Source: Actibacterium lipolyticum
GTDB taxonomy: Bacteria; Pseudomonadota; Alphaproteobacteria; Rhodobacterales; Rhodobacteraceae
Assembly (NCBI RefSeq): GCF_900184935.1
Contig: NZ_FXYE01000001.1
Location: 62,001 to 126,000 of the forward strand
Direction: 5' to 3'
DNA: 64,000 nucleotides
A model generated the notes under the pieces. The model searched no databases. It worked only from the letters and a program-made list of their open reading frames with translations, and was not told where the DNA came from. The position numbers and the translations under genes are program-made. This document shows positions 10,333 through 21,247 of the stretch, in pieces; position 1 is the first letter of the stretch, and the number at the start of each line of letters is the position of its first letter.

Positions 10333-11217
10333 TTACACCCGCAGTGCAACCCGTGCTGCAAGCCAGCTTACGAACAGAACCCCCAGATCAACCGCGAAAA
10401 GTGGCTGAAGCGCCGTAGAATCCGCTTCGTATGGGTAAAGGTAAAGCGCAAGCCCGGACATCGGCCCCGAAAGCGAAACAAACAGAATGGCCGCGGCGTT
10501 GTTAACGAAATGAAGCGCGATCGCCGGCCCCAAGTTGCCACTCCGTGCGGTCAGATCGGCGGCGATTAGCCCGAACAAAGCCGCCCATATCGTGACAAAG
10601 ACCGCGTTTTCCCCCGCAGCGTCCGGCGCATAGTGCCCAGCGCCAAAGATAAGCGCAGGCAAAAGCATCCAGATAACCGGAGAGCGAAACCGCGCGGCAA
10701 GTTGTTGTTGCAGGTAGCCTCTGAACAACAGCTCTTCGGCAGAGACTTGGATGAACAAGACCAGAATTGAGATCGGCAAAAGCAGAGCCCATTTGGCGAA
10801 GGCCAGATTGGGCATCAGTTCGATGTCATTGGGCAAGGCGAACGCGATTACCACAGAAAGGATGGCCAATGCCTTCAGCGTTGCGAAGAAGTCCTGCACT
10901 GCTTGTCCCGGCGCGCCGATTAGTGAAAGAAACGGGCGGTGGTGGATGCGCGTTACAACAATGGCGATGCCCACGATAAGAAACCCGAACGACCCCAGCA
11001 TAAGCAACGTGTCGCGCGCGGTCAGGGTGGATATGAAGACGTCATTGAACAACTGGCGCGCGGTGAATTGGCCCGCCAAATTTGCGACGATGCTGTAGCA
11101 GCCGAAGATCAGCATCAGCTGAATCAGGTTGATCGCCAGAAAGCCGACGATCAGTCGCCAAATCTCTGGTCGGTTGCGCGCAGGGGCGGCAAAGCTTTCG
11201 TGGGGGGCGTATCGCAT
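10333..11217 (-). CDS. CPBP-family intramembrane protease-like protein, copy 2
   Basis: A 294-residue membrane protein clearly paralogous to its downstream neighbour. The two share RPEIWR/YPEIWR near the N-terminus, a nearly identical [19 protein letters not shown] motif with EE-x-x-x-R, and an ALHFVNN second motif. The remaining transmembrane segments are much more diverged. The ATG at 11217 aligns with copy 1; a second ATG at 11229 is also possible and sits close to an AGAAGG sequence. Function beyond membership of the CPBP family is unknown. The pair is divergent from ilvD. Confidence 0.85.
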   Translation of the reverse strand: MRYAPHESFAAPARNRPEIWRLIVGFLAINLIQLMLIFGCYSIVANLAGQFTARQLFNDVFISTLTARDTLLMLGSFGFLIVGIAIVVTRIHHRPFLSLIGAPGQAVQDFFATLKALAILSVVIAFALPNDIELMPNLAFAKWALLLPISILVLFIQVSAEELLFRGYLQQQLAARFRSPVIWMLLPALIFGAGHYAPDAAGENAVFVTIWAALFGLIAADLTARSGNLGPAIALHFVNNAAAILFVSLSGPMSGLALYLYPYEADSTALQPLFAVDLGVLFVSWLAARVALRV

Positions 11218-11331
11218 TATCGAATTCATCCTTCTGCGCGACCCTAAACCGGGCACCCCATGGCATCAATCAAGCTTGTGAAATAACGCTTCGGCGGCTA
11301 TTCCCCATCCAGGCCAGATCGGATGGAACCC

Positions 11332-13065
11332 ATGAACAGTCGCCGCTTTGACAAGACCAAACTGCCCAGCCGCCATGTGACCGAAGGGCCCGAACGCGCC
11401 CCGCATCGGTCGTATCTGTATGCGATGGGCCTTTCCGAGGAAGAAATTCACCAGCCTTTGGTTGGCGTCGCCACCTGCTGGAACGAAGCCGCACCTTGTA
11501 ACATCGCGCTGAACCGTCAGGCGCAGGCGGTTAAGATGGGCGTGAAAGCTGCCGAAGGTACGCCGCGCGAATTCACCACGATCACCGTGACCGATGGTAT
11601 CGCGATGGGCCACGAAGGCATGCGGTCGTCGCTGGCATCGCGCGAGGCGATTGCCGACACGGTTGAACTGACCATGCGCGGCCACTGTTATGACGCCATT
11701 GTTGGCCTTGCCGGATGTGACAAGTCCTTGCCGGGGATGATGATGGCGATGGTGCGTTTGAACGTGCCGTCCGTCTTTATCTATGGCGGTTCGATCCTTC
11801 CGGGTCGCCTGAACGGCAAAGACGTGGTTGTTCAGGACGTGTTCGAGGCGGTTGGCAAACACCAAGCTGGCGAAATGTCCGATGCCGAGCTGGAAATTCT
11901 GGAACGTGTTGCCTGCCCGTCCGCTGGTGCGTGTGGCGGCCAGTACACTGCAAACACCATGGCCTGTGTGTCCGAAGCGATCGGCCTTGCGCTGATGAAT
12001 TCGTCAGGTGCCCCTGCGCCTTATGAATCCCGCGACCAGTATGGCGAAGCGTCCGGCGCTGCGGTGATGAACCTGCTGGAAAAGAACATCCGCGCACGTG
12101 ACATCGTAACCAAAGAGTCGCTGATCAACGCGGCGCGTGTTGTGGCTTGTACGGGTGGTTCCACCAACGCTGGCCTGCATCTTCCTGCCATCGCGCACGA
12201 AGCTGGCATTGATTTCGATCTGTTCGACGTCTGCGACATCTTCCGCGACACGCCTTACTTTGTGAACCTGAAGCCGGGCGGCGAATATGTTGCCAAGGAT
12301 CTGTTCGATGCTGGCGGCGTTCCGGTTGTTCTGCGCGAGCTTAAGAAAGCTGGCCTTATCTACGAAGATTGCATCACCGCATCCGGCAAAACGATTGGTG
12401 AAGAGCTGGACCAAATCACGCGCGAAGTGGACGGTAAGGTCATTCATTCGGTCGCGACGCCGATTTCGAAAACTGGTGGGGTTGTTGGCCTGAAGGGCAA
12501 CATCGCACCAGAAGGCGCAATCGTTAAAGTCGCGGGTATGAGCGACGAAGACCAAGTGTTCACCGGCCCCGCAAACGTGTTTGAATGCGAAGAAGAAGCC
12601 TTCGAAGCCGTGCAGAAACGTGAATACAGCGAAGGCGAGGTTATCGTCATCCGCAACGAAGGCCCCGCCGGCGGCCCCGGTATGCGTGAAATGCTGGCGA
12701 CCACCGCTGCGCTTTCCGGGCAGGGCATGGGTAAGAAGGTTGCGTTGATCACCGACGGCCGTTTTTCGGGCGCGACGCGTGGTTTCTGTGTGGGTCACGT
12801 TGGCCCCGAAGCGGCTGATTGCGGCCCGATTGCATTGCTTAAGAATGGCGACATGATCACGATCAACGCCCTGACAGGCGAGATCAGCGTTGACCTGACC
12901 GACGAAGAGTTTGAGGCCCGCAAGGCCGATTGGAAAGGCCCGCGCAAAACCGACTATGCATCTGGCGCACTGTGGAAATACGCACAGCTTGTCGGATCGA
13001 CCCGGTTGGGCGCAGTTACACACCCCGGCGCAAATGAAGAGACGCATGTTTACATGGATCTTTAA
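11332..13065 (+). CDS. ilvD: Dihydroxy-acid dehydratase
   Basis: A 577-residue iron-sulfur dehydratase for the third step of valine and isoleucine synthesis, turning 2,3-dihydroxy acids into 2-keto acids. Fe-S ligand regions are visible: [10 protein letters not shown] near residue 50, [13 protein letters not shown] near 130 and [16 protein letters not shown] near 200. The C-terminal [21 protein letters not shown] is the standard active-site loop. I prefer the ATG at 11332 ([13 protein letters not shown]) over 11323. The last 20 bases overlap the start of the lipoprotein gene that follows. Confidence 0.97.
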   Translation: MNSRRFDKTKLPSRHVTEGPERAPHRSYLYAMGLSEEEIHQPLVGVATCWNEAAPCNIALNRQAQAVKMGVKAAEGTPREFTTITVTDGIAMGHEGMRSSLASREAIADTVELTMRGHCYDAIVGLAGCDKSLPGMMMAMVRLNVPSVFIYGGSILPGRLNGKDVVVQDVFEAVGKHQAGEMSDAELEILERVACPSAGACGGQYTANTMACVSEAIGLALMNSSGAPAPYESRDQYGEASGAAVMNLLEKNIRARDIVTKESLINAARVVACTGGSTNAGLHLPAIAHEAGIDFDLFDVCDIFRDTPYFVNLKPGGEYVAKDLFDAGGVPVVLRELKKAGLIYEDCITASGKTIGEELDQITREVDGKVIHSVATPISKTGGVVGLKGNIAPEGAIVKVAGMSDEDQVFTGPANVFECEEEAFEAVQKREYSEGEVIVIRNEGPAGGPGMREMLATTAALSGQGMGKKVALITDGRFSGATRGFCVGHVGPEAADCGPIALLKNGDMITINALTGEISVDLTDEEFEARKADWKGPRKTDYASGALWKYAQLVGSTRLGAVTHPGANEETHVYMDL

Positions 13066-13705
13066 TATCAAACGGGCGTTTGCAGGGCTGGCCCTGCTGG
13101 CGCTTGTTTCAGGTTGCACAGAGATGCTTCCAGACGACCAAGCGGTGACGCGCGCGGCGCCAGAACTGATGTCGGTGGCTGGGAACAGCGTCGTTGTCGG
13201 TGGGCCCAAAGGTTATTGTGTTGACCGCAATGTGTCGCGCGATAGTGACGAAAACGCGTTTGTCCTTTTGGCAAGCTGCGCAGCGATTACCGGGGATGAC
13301 GCCGCCGAGCGCCCGCGCGTTCCAACGGTTCTTGCCGTCAGCGTGTTCGAGCAGTCCGATGATGGCGTGGCCGTAAAGGATCAGGCCGACCGGCTGGCGG
13401 GCTTCTTTGAGTCCATCGAAGGGCGCGCGGCGCTTGCCCGTGATGGTCGTGCCGAAAGCGTCGAAGTCGTGGATACGTTTCTGCGCAGAGGCACATTTGT
13501 GATCCATGCACGCGATAGCAGTGAGGATACTGACAGCGGGCTTGGAAAAGAGCACTGGCGCGCGATTTTCGATGTGAACGGCCACATCGTTTCAGCATCG
13601 GTCTTGGCGTTGCGTGATCGCCCGATCAGCGGCGATACGGGCGCGATCATTTTGGAGTATCTGGTCTCGCGCATCAAAGCAGAGAGCGCCGCGAACAGCG
13701 GTTAG
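13046..13705 (+). CDS. Putative lipoprotein, function unknown
   Basis: A 219-residue protein with a lipoprotein signal peptide: a hydrophobic helix from about residue 11 and the lipobox LVSGC, making C24 the lipidated residue. After this come a CVDRNVSRD segment and a probable disulfide pair (GYCVD and ASCAAI). No domain is recognised; it resembles small conserved roseobacter lipoproteins. The start lies inside the last codons of ilvD in another frame; ATG 13046 follows an AAGAG sequence, and ATG 13034 is a possible alternative. The ilvD overlap suggests co-transcription, though the products look functionally unrelated. Confidence 0.75.
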   Translation: MFTWIFNIKRAFAGLALLALVSGCTEMLPDDQAVTRAAPELMSVAGNSVVVGGPKGYCVDRNVSRDSDENAFVLLASCAAITGDDAAERPRVPTVLAVSVFEQSDDGVAVKDQADRLAGFFESIEGRAALARDGRAESVEVVDTFLRRGTFVIHARDSSEDTDSGLGKEHWRAIFDVNGHIVSASVLALRDRPISGDTGAIILEYLVSRIKAESAANSG

Positions 13706-13804
13706 CCGGGGCGAACACGTCCTTTTGGCCAAGTTGGCCTCGCTCTGCTTGTTCTTATACGGGTTCACCGGTTATCAAAGCCGGATGTGGGGCAGGGCAC
13801 GATT

Positions 13805-14578
13805 ATGGCAGGTAAGCTGGACAGTTTGATGGAACGAATGGGCGGGCAGCGTGCTTTGCGGCGCTGGTCCCGTGCGGCGGAAAAGGCGGGGGCCCAAGAT
13901 CTGTCGGCGTTGCGTGAACAACGCACGCATGCGCGGTTGGTGCGTCGCCAGCTTAACAAGGTATTACACATTGCCGACGAACGCCTGACGCTTCCTGCCG
14001 TCGGTTCCAAGGCGATCCAGATGCCGATGGGGTCTGACTGGGGCTATCGGCCCGACGTCTGGCGCGGGGCGCTGTTTCCTGCTGGTCATGCGCCCGTTCC
14101 CAGCAAAGCAAAGTTAAGCGATGAGGCAACCGTTCATCACGATTGTAACGTGTGTGAGATTGCCGTTCGCCAAGTCCGAAATACCCGCGCCGAGGATTTG
14201 GCCCCCTTCGGCTTGCAACTGGATGTGTTCCGTTTCGAAGGAACGTTTCTGTCACTTGCGATTGACCTTCCCAAAGAGGCATCCGAGGGCCTTCAACGGC
14301 GTCATATCGTTCGGTTGGAAGCCATCGTCGAACTGGAACATTCGTTGGAAATTTTCGCACGGCTGAATGTCAAGCACGGCCCAAACACAGAACAGATCGT
14401 GCGCGAGATGCCGTTGGGCGATGTTAAGGCCGTGGTGGAATTTGACCTCGCCTACAGCGAAGTGAATGAAAAGCGGGTTGAGAGTATGTGGCTGGATCTC
14501 ATCTTGAAGGGCCCACAGATGAACCAGATTACCCTGCGGGACGTGTCGCTAAGCCGCCGCCCTCGTGCAGAGTTATAA
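13805..14578 (+). CDS. DUF6478-like conserved protein
   Basis: A 257-residue soluble protein with no signal peptide. The N-terminus is basic and helical (RRWSRAAEKAGAQDL..., LVRRQLNKVLHIADERL); the middle and C-terminal parts are strand-rich with WGYRPDVWRG and an EIFARLNVKHGPNT segment. I recognise it as resembling a conserved Rhodobacteraceae family annotated DUF6478; the biochemical role is unknown. The ATG at 13805 is better placed than the one six codons upstream. The next gene starts 12 bases after its stop, so the two are likely one transcript. Confidence 0.65.
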   Translation: MAGKLDSLMERMGGQRALRRWSRAAEKAGAQDLSALREQRTHARLVRRQLNKVLHIADERLTLPAVGSKAIQMPMGSDWGYRPDVWRGALFPAGHAPVPSKAKLSDEATVHHDCNVCEIAVRQVRNTRAEDLAPFGLQLDVFRFEGTFLSLAIDLPKEASEGLQRRHIVRLEAIVELEHSLEIFARLNVKHGPNTEQIVREMPLGDVKAVVEFDLAYSEVNEKRVESMWLDLILKGPQMNQITLRDVSLSRRPRAEL

Positions 14579-14590
14579 CGGAGCGTAGCG

Positions 14591-14965
14591 ATGACAGGCA
14601 TGGTGCTTACGAAACGACGTATATTCGCTGGCGTGTGGGAAGGGCTTTTGACAGGCGCGCCTGATGATGCGCCAAACCTACAGGCGCGTTATTTGGACAC
14701 CCTGTTGGACGGGGTTCAGGTGACTGCGATTCCTGACGCGGCAGGGGAATATACTGTAAGCGTGCCTATTCCCTCGGCTCTTCTGGGGGATGGTGTGCAG
14801 ACGATTATCATCCTGAATGGTGCCACCGGTGAAACGTTGGATAGCTTTTCGATCGTAACGGGCGAACCTTTGGAAGACGATATTCGCGCCGAGGTGGATT
14901 TGCTTAGGGCGGAACTGGACATGTTGAAGAAATCCTTCCGTCGGCATTGTGTCGAAACCTCCTAA
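14591..14965 (+). CDS. Conserved hypothetical protein with C-terminal helix
   Basis: A 124-residue protein following its neighbour by 12 bases with a GGAG-type ribosome-binding site. The N-terminal 95 residues look beta-rich (VQVTAIPDAAGEYTVSVPIP, VQTIIILNGATGETLDSFSIV). The end is a charged heptad-like helix (DDIRAEVDLLRAELDMLKKSF) that could form a coiled coil for oligomerisation. I do not recognise a named domain. Its coupling to the DUF6478-like gene suggests the two act together. Confidence 0.65.
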   Translation: MTGMVLTKRRIFAGVWEGLLTGAPDDAPNLQARYLDTLLDGVQVTAIPDAAGEYTVSVPIPSALLGDGVQTIIILNGATGETLDSFSIVTGEPLEDDIRAEVDLLRAELDMLKKSFRRHCVETS

Positions 14966-14999
14966 CGTGACGATAGCGGCTTTGGGGGCAGGCATGTGA

Positions 15000-17087
<2,088 letters not shown>

Positions 17088-17124
17088 TGTTGCCTGATTT
17101 ACGGTAAGTTGCTGAAAAATAATA

Positions 17125-17167
17125 AAGATCGTCCCGTATCGCCCGTTTCGTTATGTGGGACGATCTT
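17125..17167. repeat. Perfect 11-bp inverted repeat between fadH and lysR
   Basis: AAGATCGTCCC at 17125-17135 is repeated as its exact reverse complement GGGACGATCTT at 17157-17167, with 21 bases between. It lies 37 bases after the fadH stop and about 100 bases before the LysR start. It has no T-run after it, so it is a poor intrinsic terminator. A regulator binding site, or a weak long-loop hairpin at the fadH 3' end, are the alternatives. Confidence 0.6.
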
Positions 17168-17265
17168 CGGAATACCCCAGTATTGTCGGCACTGTACCCC
17201 ATTCTCGCCTGAATTGACCCCGATAAGCACAACATACGGCATTACGTGCGTGTGAAGGGTTTGAA

Positions 17266-18171
17266 ATGGATCGACTGACGGAAATGGAAGCGTTCGCCAC
17301 TGTGGTGGATCAGGGTGGTTTTACAGATGCAGCCAGAAAGATGGGCATCTCGAAATCTGCTGTTTCCAAACATGTCTCGTCGCTTGAGGCGCGGTTGGGC
17401 GCGCGGTTGCTGAACCGCACCACCCGGCGTGTTAGCCCAACGGAAATCGGTCTGGCCTATTACGACCGCGCGCGCCGCGTGCTGAACGATGCAGGCGAGG
17501 CGGACGCGTTGGTCACGTCTATGCAATCGGCACCATCTGGTCTGCTGCGTATTTCGGTTGCCACCGATTTTGGTGTGAACCACTTGTCGCCGATCCTTGG
17601 CGACTTCCTTCAGGAATTTCCCGATATCACCGTCAACATGGTGTTGAACAACCGCTATGTAGAGCTGATTTCGGAAGGCTTTGATATGGCGATCCGTATC
17701 GGCGAACTGGAAGACAGCACGCTGCGTGCCCGCAAATTGACGGATACGACAAAGCGGATGATCGCGTCGCCATCGTATTTCCAGCAATTTGGTCGTCCGC
17801 AAAAGATCGACGACCTTAACGAACACAAATTGCTGCACTATTCCAATCAGTCGAACGGAAATGTGTGGAAGATTACTGCGCCGTCTGGCGAAAAACGTCA
17901 GGTGCGTACGGCGGGTTGGCTGACTGTGAACGATGGCCAATCTTTGCTGAACGCAGCCATTTCGGGCCTTGGCATCGCTTATTTGCCAAGTTTCTTGTAT
18001 AAGGACGCAGTTGAGGCGGGCCTAGTGGAAGAGGCTATTCCAAACCTTCCGGTGGAAAATCTTGGCATCTATGCCGTGTATCCACCCGGTCGGTTTACCC
18101 AGCCGAAAGTACGGGCATTCATAGATTTTCTGGTGGAGAGCTTCTCCAATAAGGGGCCAGAAATTTGGTAA
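17266..18171 (+). CDS. LysR-family transcriptional regulator
   Basis: A 301-residue LTTR. The N-terminal winged helix-turn-helix is textbook: MDRLTEMEAFATVVDQGGF, AARKMGISKSAVSKHVSSLE, RLLNRTTRRVSPTEIG. The effector-binding domain follows from about residue 90 (GLLRISVATDFGVNHLSPIL). It belongs to the large CrgA/PA-type subgroup whose members control nearby or divergent genes in response to small aromatic or organic acids. The target is not obvious; fadH lies upstream on the same strand and an inverted repeat lies just ahead of this gene. Confidence 0.93.
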   Translation: MDRLTEMEAFATVVDQGGFTDAARKMGISKSAVSKHVSSLEARLGARLLNRTTRRVSPTEIGLAYYDRARRVLNDAGEADALVTSMQSAPSGLLRISVATDFGVNHLSPILGDFLQEFPDITVNMVLNNRYVELISEGFDMAIRIGELEDSTLRARKLTDTTKRMIASPSYFQQFGRPQKIDDLNEHKLLHYSNQSNGNVWKITAPSGEKRQVRTAGWLTVNDGQSLLNAAISGLGIAYLPSFLYKDAVEAGLVEEAIPNLPVENLGIYAVYPPGRFTQPKVRAFIDFLVESFSNKGPEIW

Positions 18172-18210
18172 GGCAGAGCAGCGAGAACCAAAAAGACTAG
18201 AAGGTGCAAA

Positions 18211-19167
18211 CTACTGGGTCGAGGTGAGTATCACTTCGACCCTTCTGTTTTTTGTCCGCCCGTCATCGGTCAGGTTGCTGGCCAACGGTGAAAGGAAGCC
18301 GACCCCCTGCGCCTTCACTTGCCGTGATGGCACGCCAAATTCTTTCAGCAACCGATCCATCACTGAACGCGCGCGTTTGCGCGACAGCGCGATGTTGCCA
18401 TCCAGCCCGCCTTCGGAATCTGTGTGGCCAACCAGAACGATTTTTCTGTCCGGGTTCGCCAAAAGGTAGGCCGCCAGTTCGCTGAGAGAGGGGAAATCGC
18501 CTTCGCCCAAACGCGACGATCCTGTGGGGAACAGCAAATCGTCCAGCACGACATGGCCGGCATCTTCAAGCGTCGCTGCAAGAGGGCCAGTGCGCTTTGC
18601 CACAGTCGGCGCGGACAGCGGCATAGGCGTTTTGGTGGAGGCGGAAATCAACTTTTCAGCAGATCCCAACCGGGCACCAATGCGCATCACCTGAATAAAG
18701 CTTTTCAAGCTGGATCGGCTGACCAACAGGCTGATGTATTCGGGCTGTGTGTCACCCATGCGTTGGGCTGACAGAAACCGGTAATCGCCCAGATCCACAT
18801 GCATCGCCGGTTCTGGCAACACGTCGGTGGCATAGCGAAAGTCAAAGCCGCCGCAGATGTTGGCGTCACATTCAAACAGGATGTCAAAGCCCTGTTCGAT
18901 CAGCTGTTCGCGCAAAGGCGCAAGCATTTGCAGGGTCGTGATACCTTCGGCGCGCACTTGCCACGCCTGTTGAACGACCTCACCTTCGGCCCATATGGCT
19001 TGGATTTCTTCACCGTCCCAAGGACCAATCGGCAGACGATAACTGGCAAGTTGTTCCACCCGTTCAGCCGTGCGCGCAGCCCCGCCCGGAAAGTCGAGCA
19101 ATTGCGCCGAGGCACCAAAAGGTGTCAGCACAAAAGCCGAGGCCAGTATGACGGGACGCATCTTCAT
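18211..19167 (-). CDS. OmpA-family peptidoglycan-associated protein
   Basis: A 318-residue secreted protein with an N-terminal signal peptide ending in GASA and a C-terminal OmpA-like domain from about residue 205 (LFPTGSSRLGEGD, VGHTDSEGG, LSRKRARSVMDRL, GRTKNRRVEVIL). The domain binds peptidoglycan diaminopimelate. The N-terminal half has two Cys (FECDANICGGFDF) that could form a disulfide and matches no family I know. The ATG at 19167 overlaps the previous gene's TGA as ATGA; a second ATG at 19161 is possible. It is the last gene of a four-gene coupled run. Confidence 0.88.
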   Translation of the reverse strand: MKMRPVILASAFVLTPFGASAQLLDFPGGAARTAERVEQLASYRLPIGPWDGEEIQAIWAEGEVVQQAWQVRAEGITTLQMLAPLREQLIEQGFDILFECDANICGGFDFRYATDVLPEPAMHVDLGDYRFLSAQRMGDTQPEYISLLVSRSSLKSFIQVMRIGARLGSAEKLISASTKTPMPLSAPTVAKRTGPLAATLEDAGHVVLDDLLFPTGSSRLGEGDFPSLSELAAYLLANPDRKIVLVGHTDSEGGLDGNIALSRKRARSVMDRLLKEFGVPSRQVKAQGVGFLSPLASNLTDDGRTKNRRVEVILTSTQ

Positions 19168-19736
19168 CTGGATTGGCTATGATACTCTTCGTTGGGGCGC
19201 ATATCGACGGCCGAGGCGACGCGGTTGGTCATATTGAAGAACGCCGCAACCGATGCGATGTCCCAGATATCACGGTCCGAAAAGCCGACCTCGCGCAGTG
19301 TCGCGCGATCAGTTTCTTCGATTTTACTGGACGATTCGGTTAATTTTGCGGCGAAGTCCAACATCGCGCGTTGGCGCGGGTCCAACGGGGCCACGCGATA
19401 GTTCATTACCATCGCTTCGCCCAGTTTGGGGTCACCGGAAAGCTGACGAACGGCGGCGCCATGCGCGACTTGGCAGTACCAGCACCGATTGATCGACGAC
19501 ACGACGACGGCAATCATCTCGCGCTCCAGCTTGCTCAGCGCGCTGTCGCCCAGCATCAGGTCGTTGTACATCGCGGTGAAGGTATCAAGCTTGGTGATGT
19601 CGAAGGCATAGGCCTTAAGCACGTTTGGCACCATGCCAAGCTTTTCAACGCAGATGTCGAAATACTTCTGCGTTCCATCTGGAAGAGGCTCGACCATAGG
19701 CAGGTCAAGTGCTGTCGGTTTTTCGGTGTCCTGCAT
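19164..19736 (-). CDS. AhpD-like peroxidase-related enzyme
   Basis: A 190-residue all-helical protein of the carboxymuconolactone decarboxylase/AhpD superfamily, peroxidase-related subgroup. The redox motif CWYCQVAHG (C-x-x-C with the following His) is near residue 85, and TNRVASAVDMRPNEEY at the end is typical. Family members reduce peroxides using the Cys pair. The ATG at 19736 shares one base with the upstream GNAT stop (TGATG), so I prefer it to the TTG one codon earlier. Confidence 0.87.
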   Translation of the reverse strand: MQDTEKPTALDLPMVEPLPDGTQKYFDICVEKLGMVPNVLKAYAFDITKLDTFTAMYNDLMLGDSALSKLEREMIAVVVSSINRCWYCQVAHGAAVRQLSGDPKLGEAMVMNYRVAPLDPRQRAMLDFAAKLTESSSKIEETDRATLREVGFSDRDIWDIASVAAFFNMTNRVASAVDMRPNEEYHSQSR

Positions 19737-20473
19737 CAACTGCTCCGGCTCGTTTCAGCCGATCTTATTCTGTAATGATAGTTTTCCACAACTTTCATAC
19801 CCAACGAAGCATAAAGGGCACGGGCTGGCGCGTTCGCCTCGGTCACCAGCACGACAAGCGTGTCTGCACCATGATCCTGTGCCCAAAACGCGGTCTCACG
19901 CATCATGTTGATGGCGGTTCCTTGCCGACGCTGGGTGTCGGTCACCTCAATCGCGTGAATCATCGCGGTTTTTTCGTGGATGGCGGCAAAGGCTGTGCCT
20001 GCTGCGCGGTCATTCACGCGGCCTAAAATGCCTGTTTTAGGGCCTTTTACACGCGCCATAACGGCCAAACGCGCGGGGCCGATTCCACCTTCGGCCCACA
20101 GTTCTTCCATGATTTTCAGGGGCTCCCATATGGTGAAGGCAGATATGGGCGGGGGGCGCTGTGTGGCGATTTCGCTGATGGGAATCGCATAGACCGCCAC
20201 GGGGTCGATAACCTCATAGCCAGCGTTTTCCAGCAGTTGATCCAGCGCATCTTCGCCGTTGCGAACCATGAACAGCGGCGTCTGGCCAAGTGCCTCCATC
20301 GCGGTTTCAGCTTGGCCAAGATCGGCAGGCTGAACAGCCGCTTCGGCCGTTGCGGCGGAAACGCGTTTGCCGCCACCTTGGCCATCGCGGATCATCCACG
20401 GGCCGATGCGCTGCGTAGAGGCGGGGGGCCAGGTTGCCTCTGCCACTTTGTAAATATCGGGCGTGCGGATCAC
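19736..20473 (-). CDS. GNAT-family N-acetyltransferase
   Basis: A 245-residue acetyltransferase. The acetyl-CoA binding core is in the C-terminal half: AIEVTDTQRRQGTAINMMRETAFWAQDHGADTL carries the R-x-x-G-x-A-like loop, and ANAPARALYASLGMKVVENYHYR is the usual last strand and helix. The N-terminal 130 residues are a weaker GNAT-like half. The substrate is unknown. The start is GTG (bases 20471-20473), overlapping the upstream TGA as GTGA, so it is coupled to the CinA-like gene. Confidence 0.82.
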   Translation of the reverse strand: MIRTPDIYKVAEATWPPASTQRIGPWMIRDGQGGGKRVSAATAEAAVQPADLGQAETAMEALGQTPLFMVRNGEDALDQLLENAGYEVIDPVAVYAIPISEIATQRPPPISAFTIWEPLKIMEELWAEGGIGPARLAVMARVKGPKTGILGRVNDRAAGTAFAAIHEKTAMIHAIEVTDTQRRQGTAINMMRETAFWAQDHGADTLVVLVTEANAPARALYASLGMKVVENYHYRIRSAETSRSS

Positions 20474-21201
20474 TTCGTCGCCTCGGGGAACAGCGCGGCA
20501 AGCTTGGACATTGCATGGTCAATCATCGCCGCGTCACTGCCGCGGATGACGATGTTCACGCCATAAGCCCCATCGCGTTGAAACGGATAGGAGCCGACCG
20601 AAAGGTCCGGAAATTCGTCGGCCAGCGCGGAAAGCTGTTCGGCGATCTCTCCCTCTCCACGGTCGATCCTAAGGGTCTGGCTAAGCAGCGGCGCACCGCC
20701 CGTCAGCGTTGGCAGAACCGATGCCACCATCGCCTGAAAGATATTGGGAACTCCGGCCATCACATGGACGTTTTCGAGCGTAAAACCGGGCGCCTTAGAG
20801 ATTGGGTTGTCAATCAGCGTGGCCCCGTCGGGAATGCGCGCCATGCGAAGCCGGGCGTCGTTCAGTTCGGCACCGGTGGCGGCGTAATGGGCGGCCAGAA
20901 TGGCGCGGGCGTCGTCGCGAATGGTGATGGGCACATCAAAGGCGGCGGCGATGGATTCTGCGGTGATGTCGTCATGCGTGGGGCCGATGCCGCCCGAAGT
21001 AACGACCGTGTCATAGCTGGCGCGCAGCGCGTTCACGGCGTCGATGATCATATCCCGGTCATCCGACACCACACGAACCTCTTTCAGGGCGATACCGTGC
21101 TTTGTCAGCGCGCCCGCCAGAAAGTGCATGTTGGAATCGCGCGTCCGGCCCGACAGGATTTCATCCCCGATCACAAGCATTGCGGCGGTTGGGTTGGTCA
21201 T
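20470..21201 (-). CDS. CinA-type molybdopterin-binding domain protein
   Basis: A 243-residue stand-alone MoCF-binding (MoaB/Mog-like) domain of the competence/damage-inducible CinA N-terminal family. Motifs include VIGDEILSGRTRDSN, TSGGIGPTHDDITAESIA and MAGVPNIFQAM. The CinA C-terminal nicotinamide-nucleotide deamidase domain is absent, as in many alphaproteobacteria where it is a separate gene. Related proteins include ADP-ribose pyrophosphatases (COG1058), so a nucleotide-repair role is as likely as a molybdopterin role. It heads the minus-strand coupled run and is divergent from sfsA. Confidence 0.88.
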   Translation of the reverse strand: MTNPTAAMLVIGDEILSGRTRDSNMHFLAGALTKHGIALKEVRVVSDDRDMIIDAVNALRASYDTVVTSGGIGPTHDDITAESIAAAFDVPITIRDDARAILAAHYAATGAELNDARLRMARIPDGATLIDNPISKAPGFTLENVHVMAGVPNIFQAMVASVLPTLTGGAPLLSQTLRIDRGEGEIAEQLSALADEFPDLSVGSYPFQRDGAYGVNIVIRGSDAAMIDHAMSKLAALFPEATK

Positions 21202-21247
21202 GGCCCACTCCTTGTTTCTGGCGTTACCTTGGGTATAGGTGGCGAAT

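Noticed and set aside
12004-13209. A 401-codon minus-strand open frame opposite ilvD
   Set aside because: ilvD is unmistakable on the plus strand and the antisense product has no family-like features.
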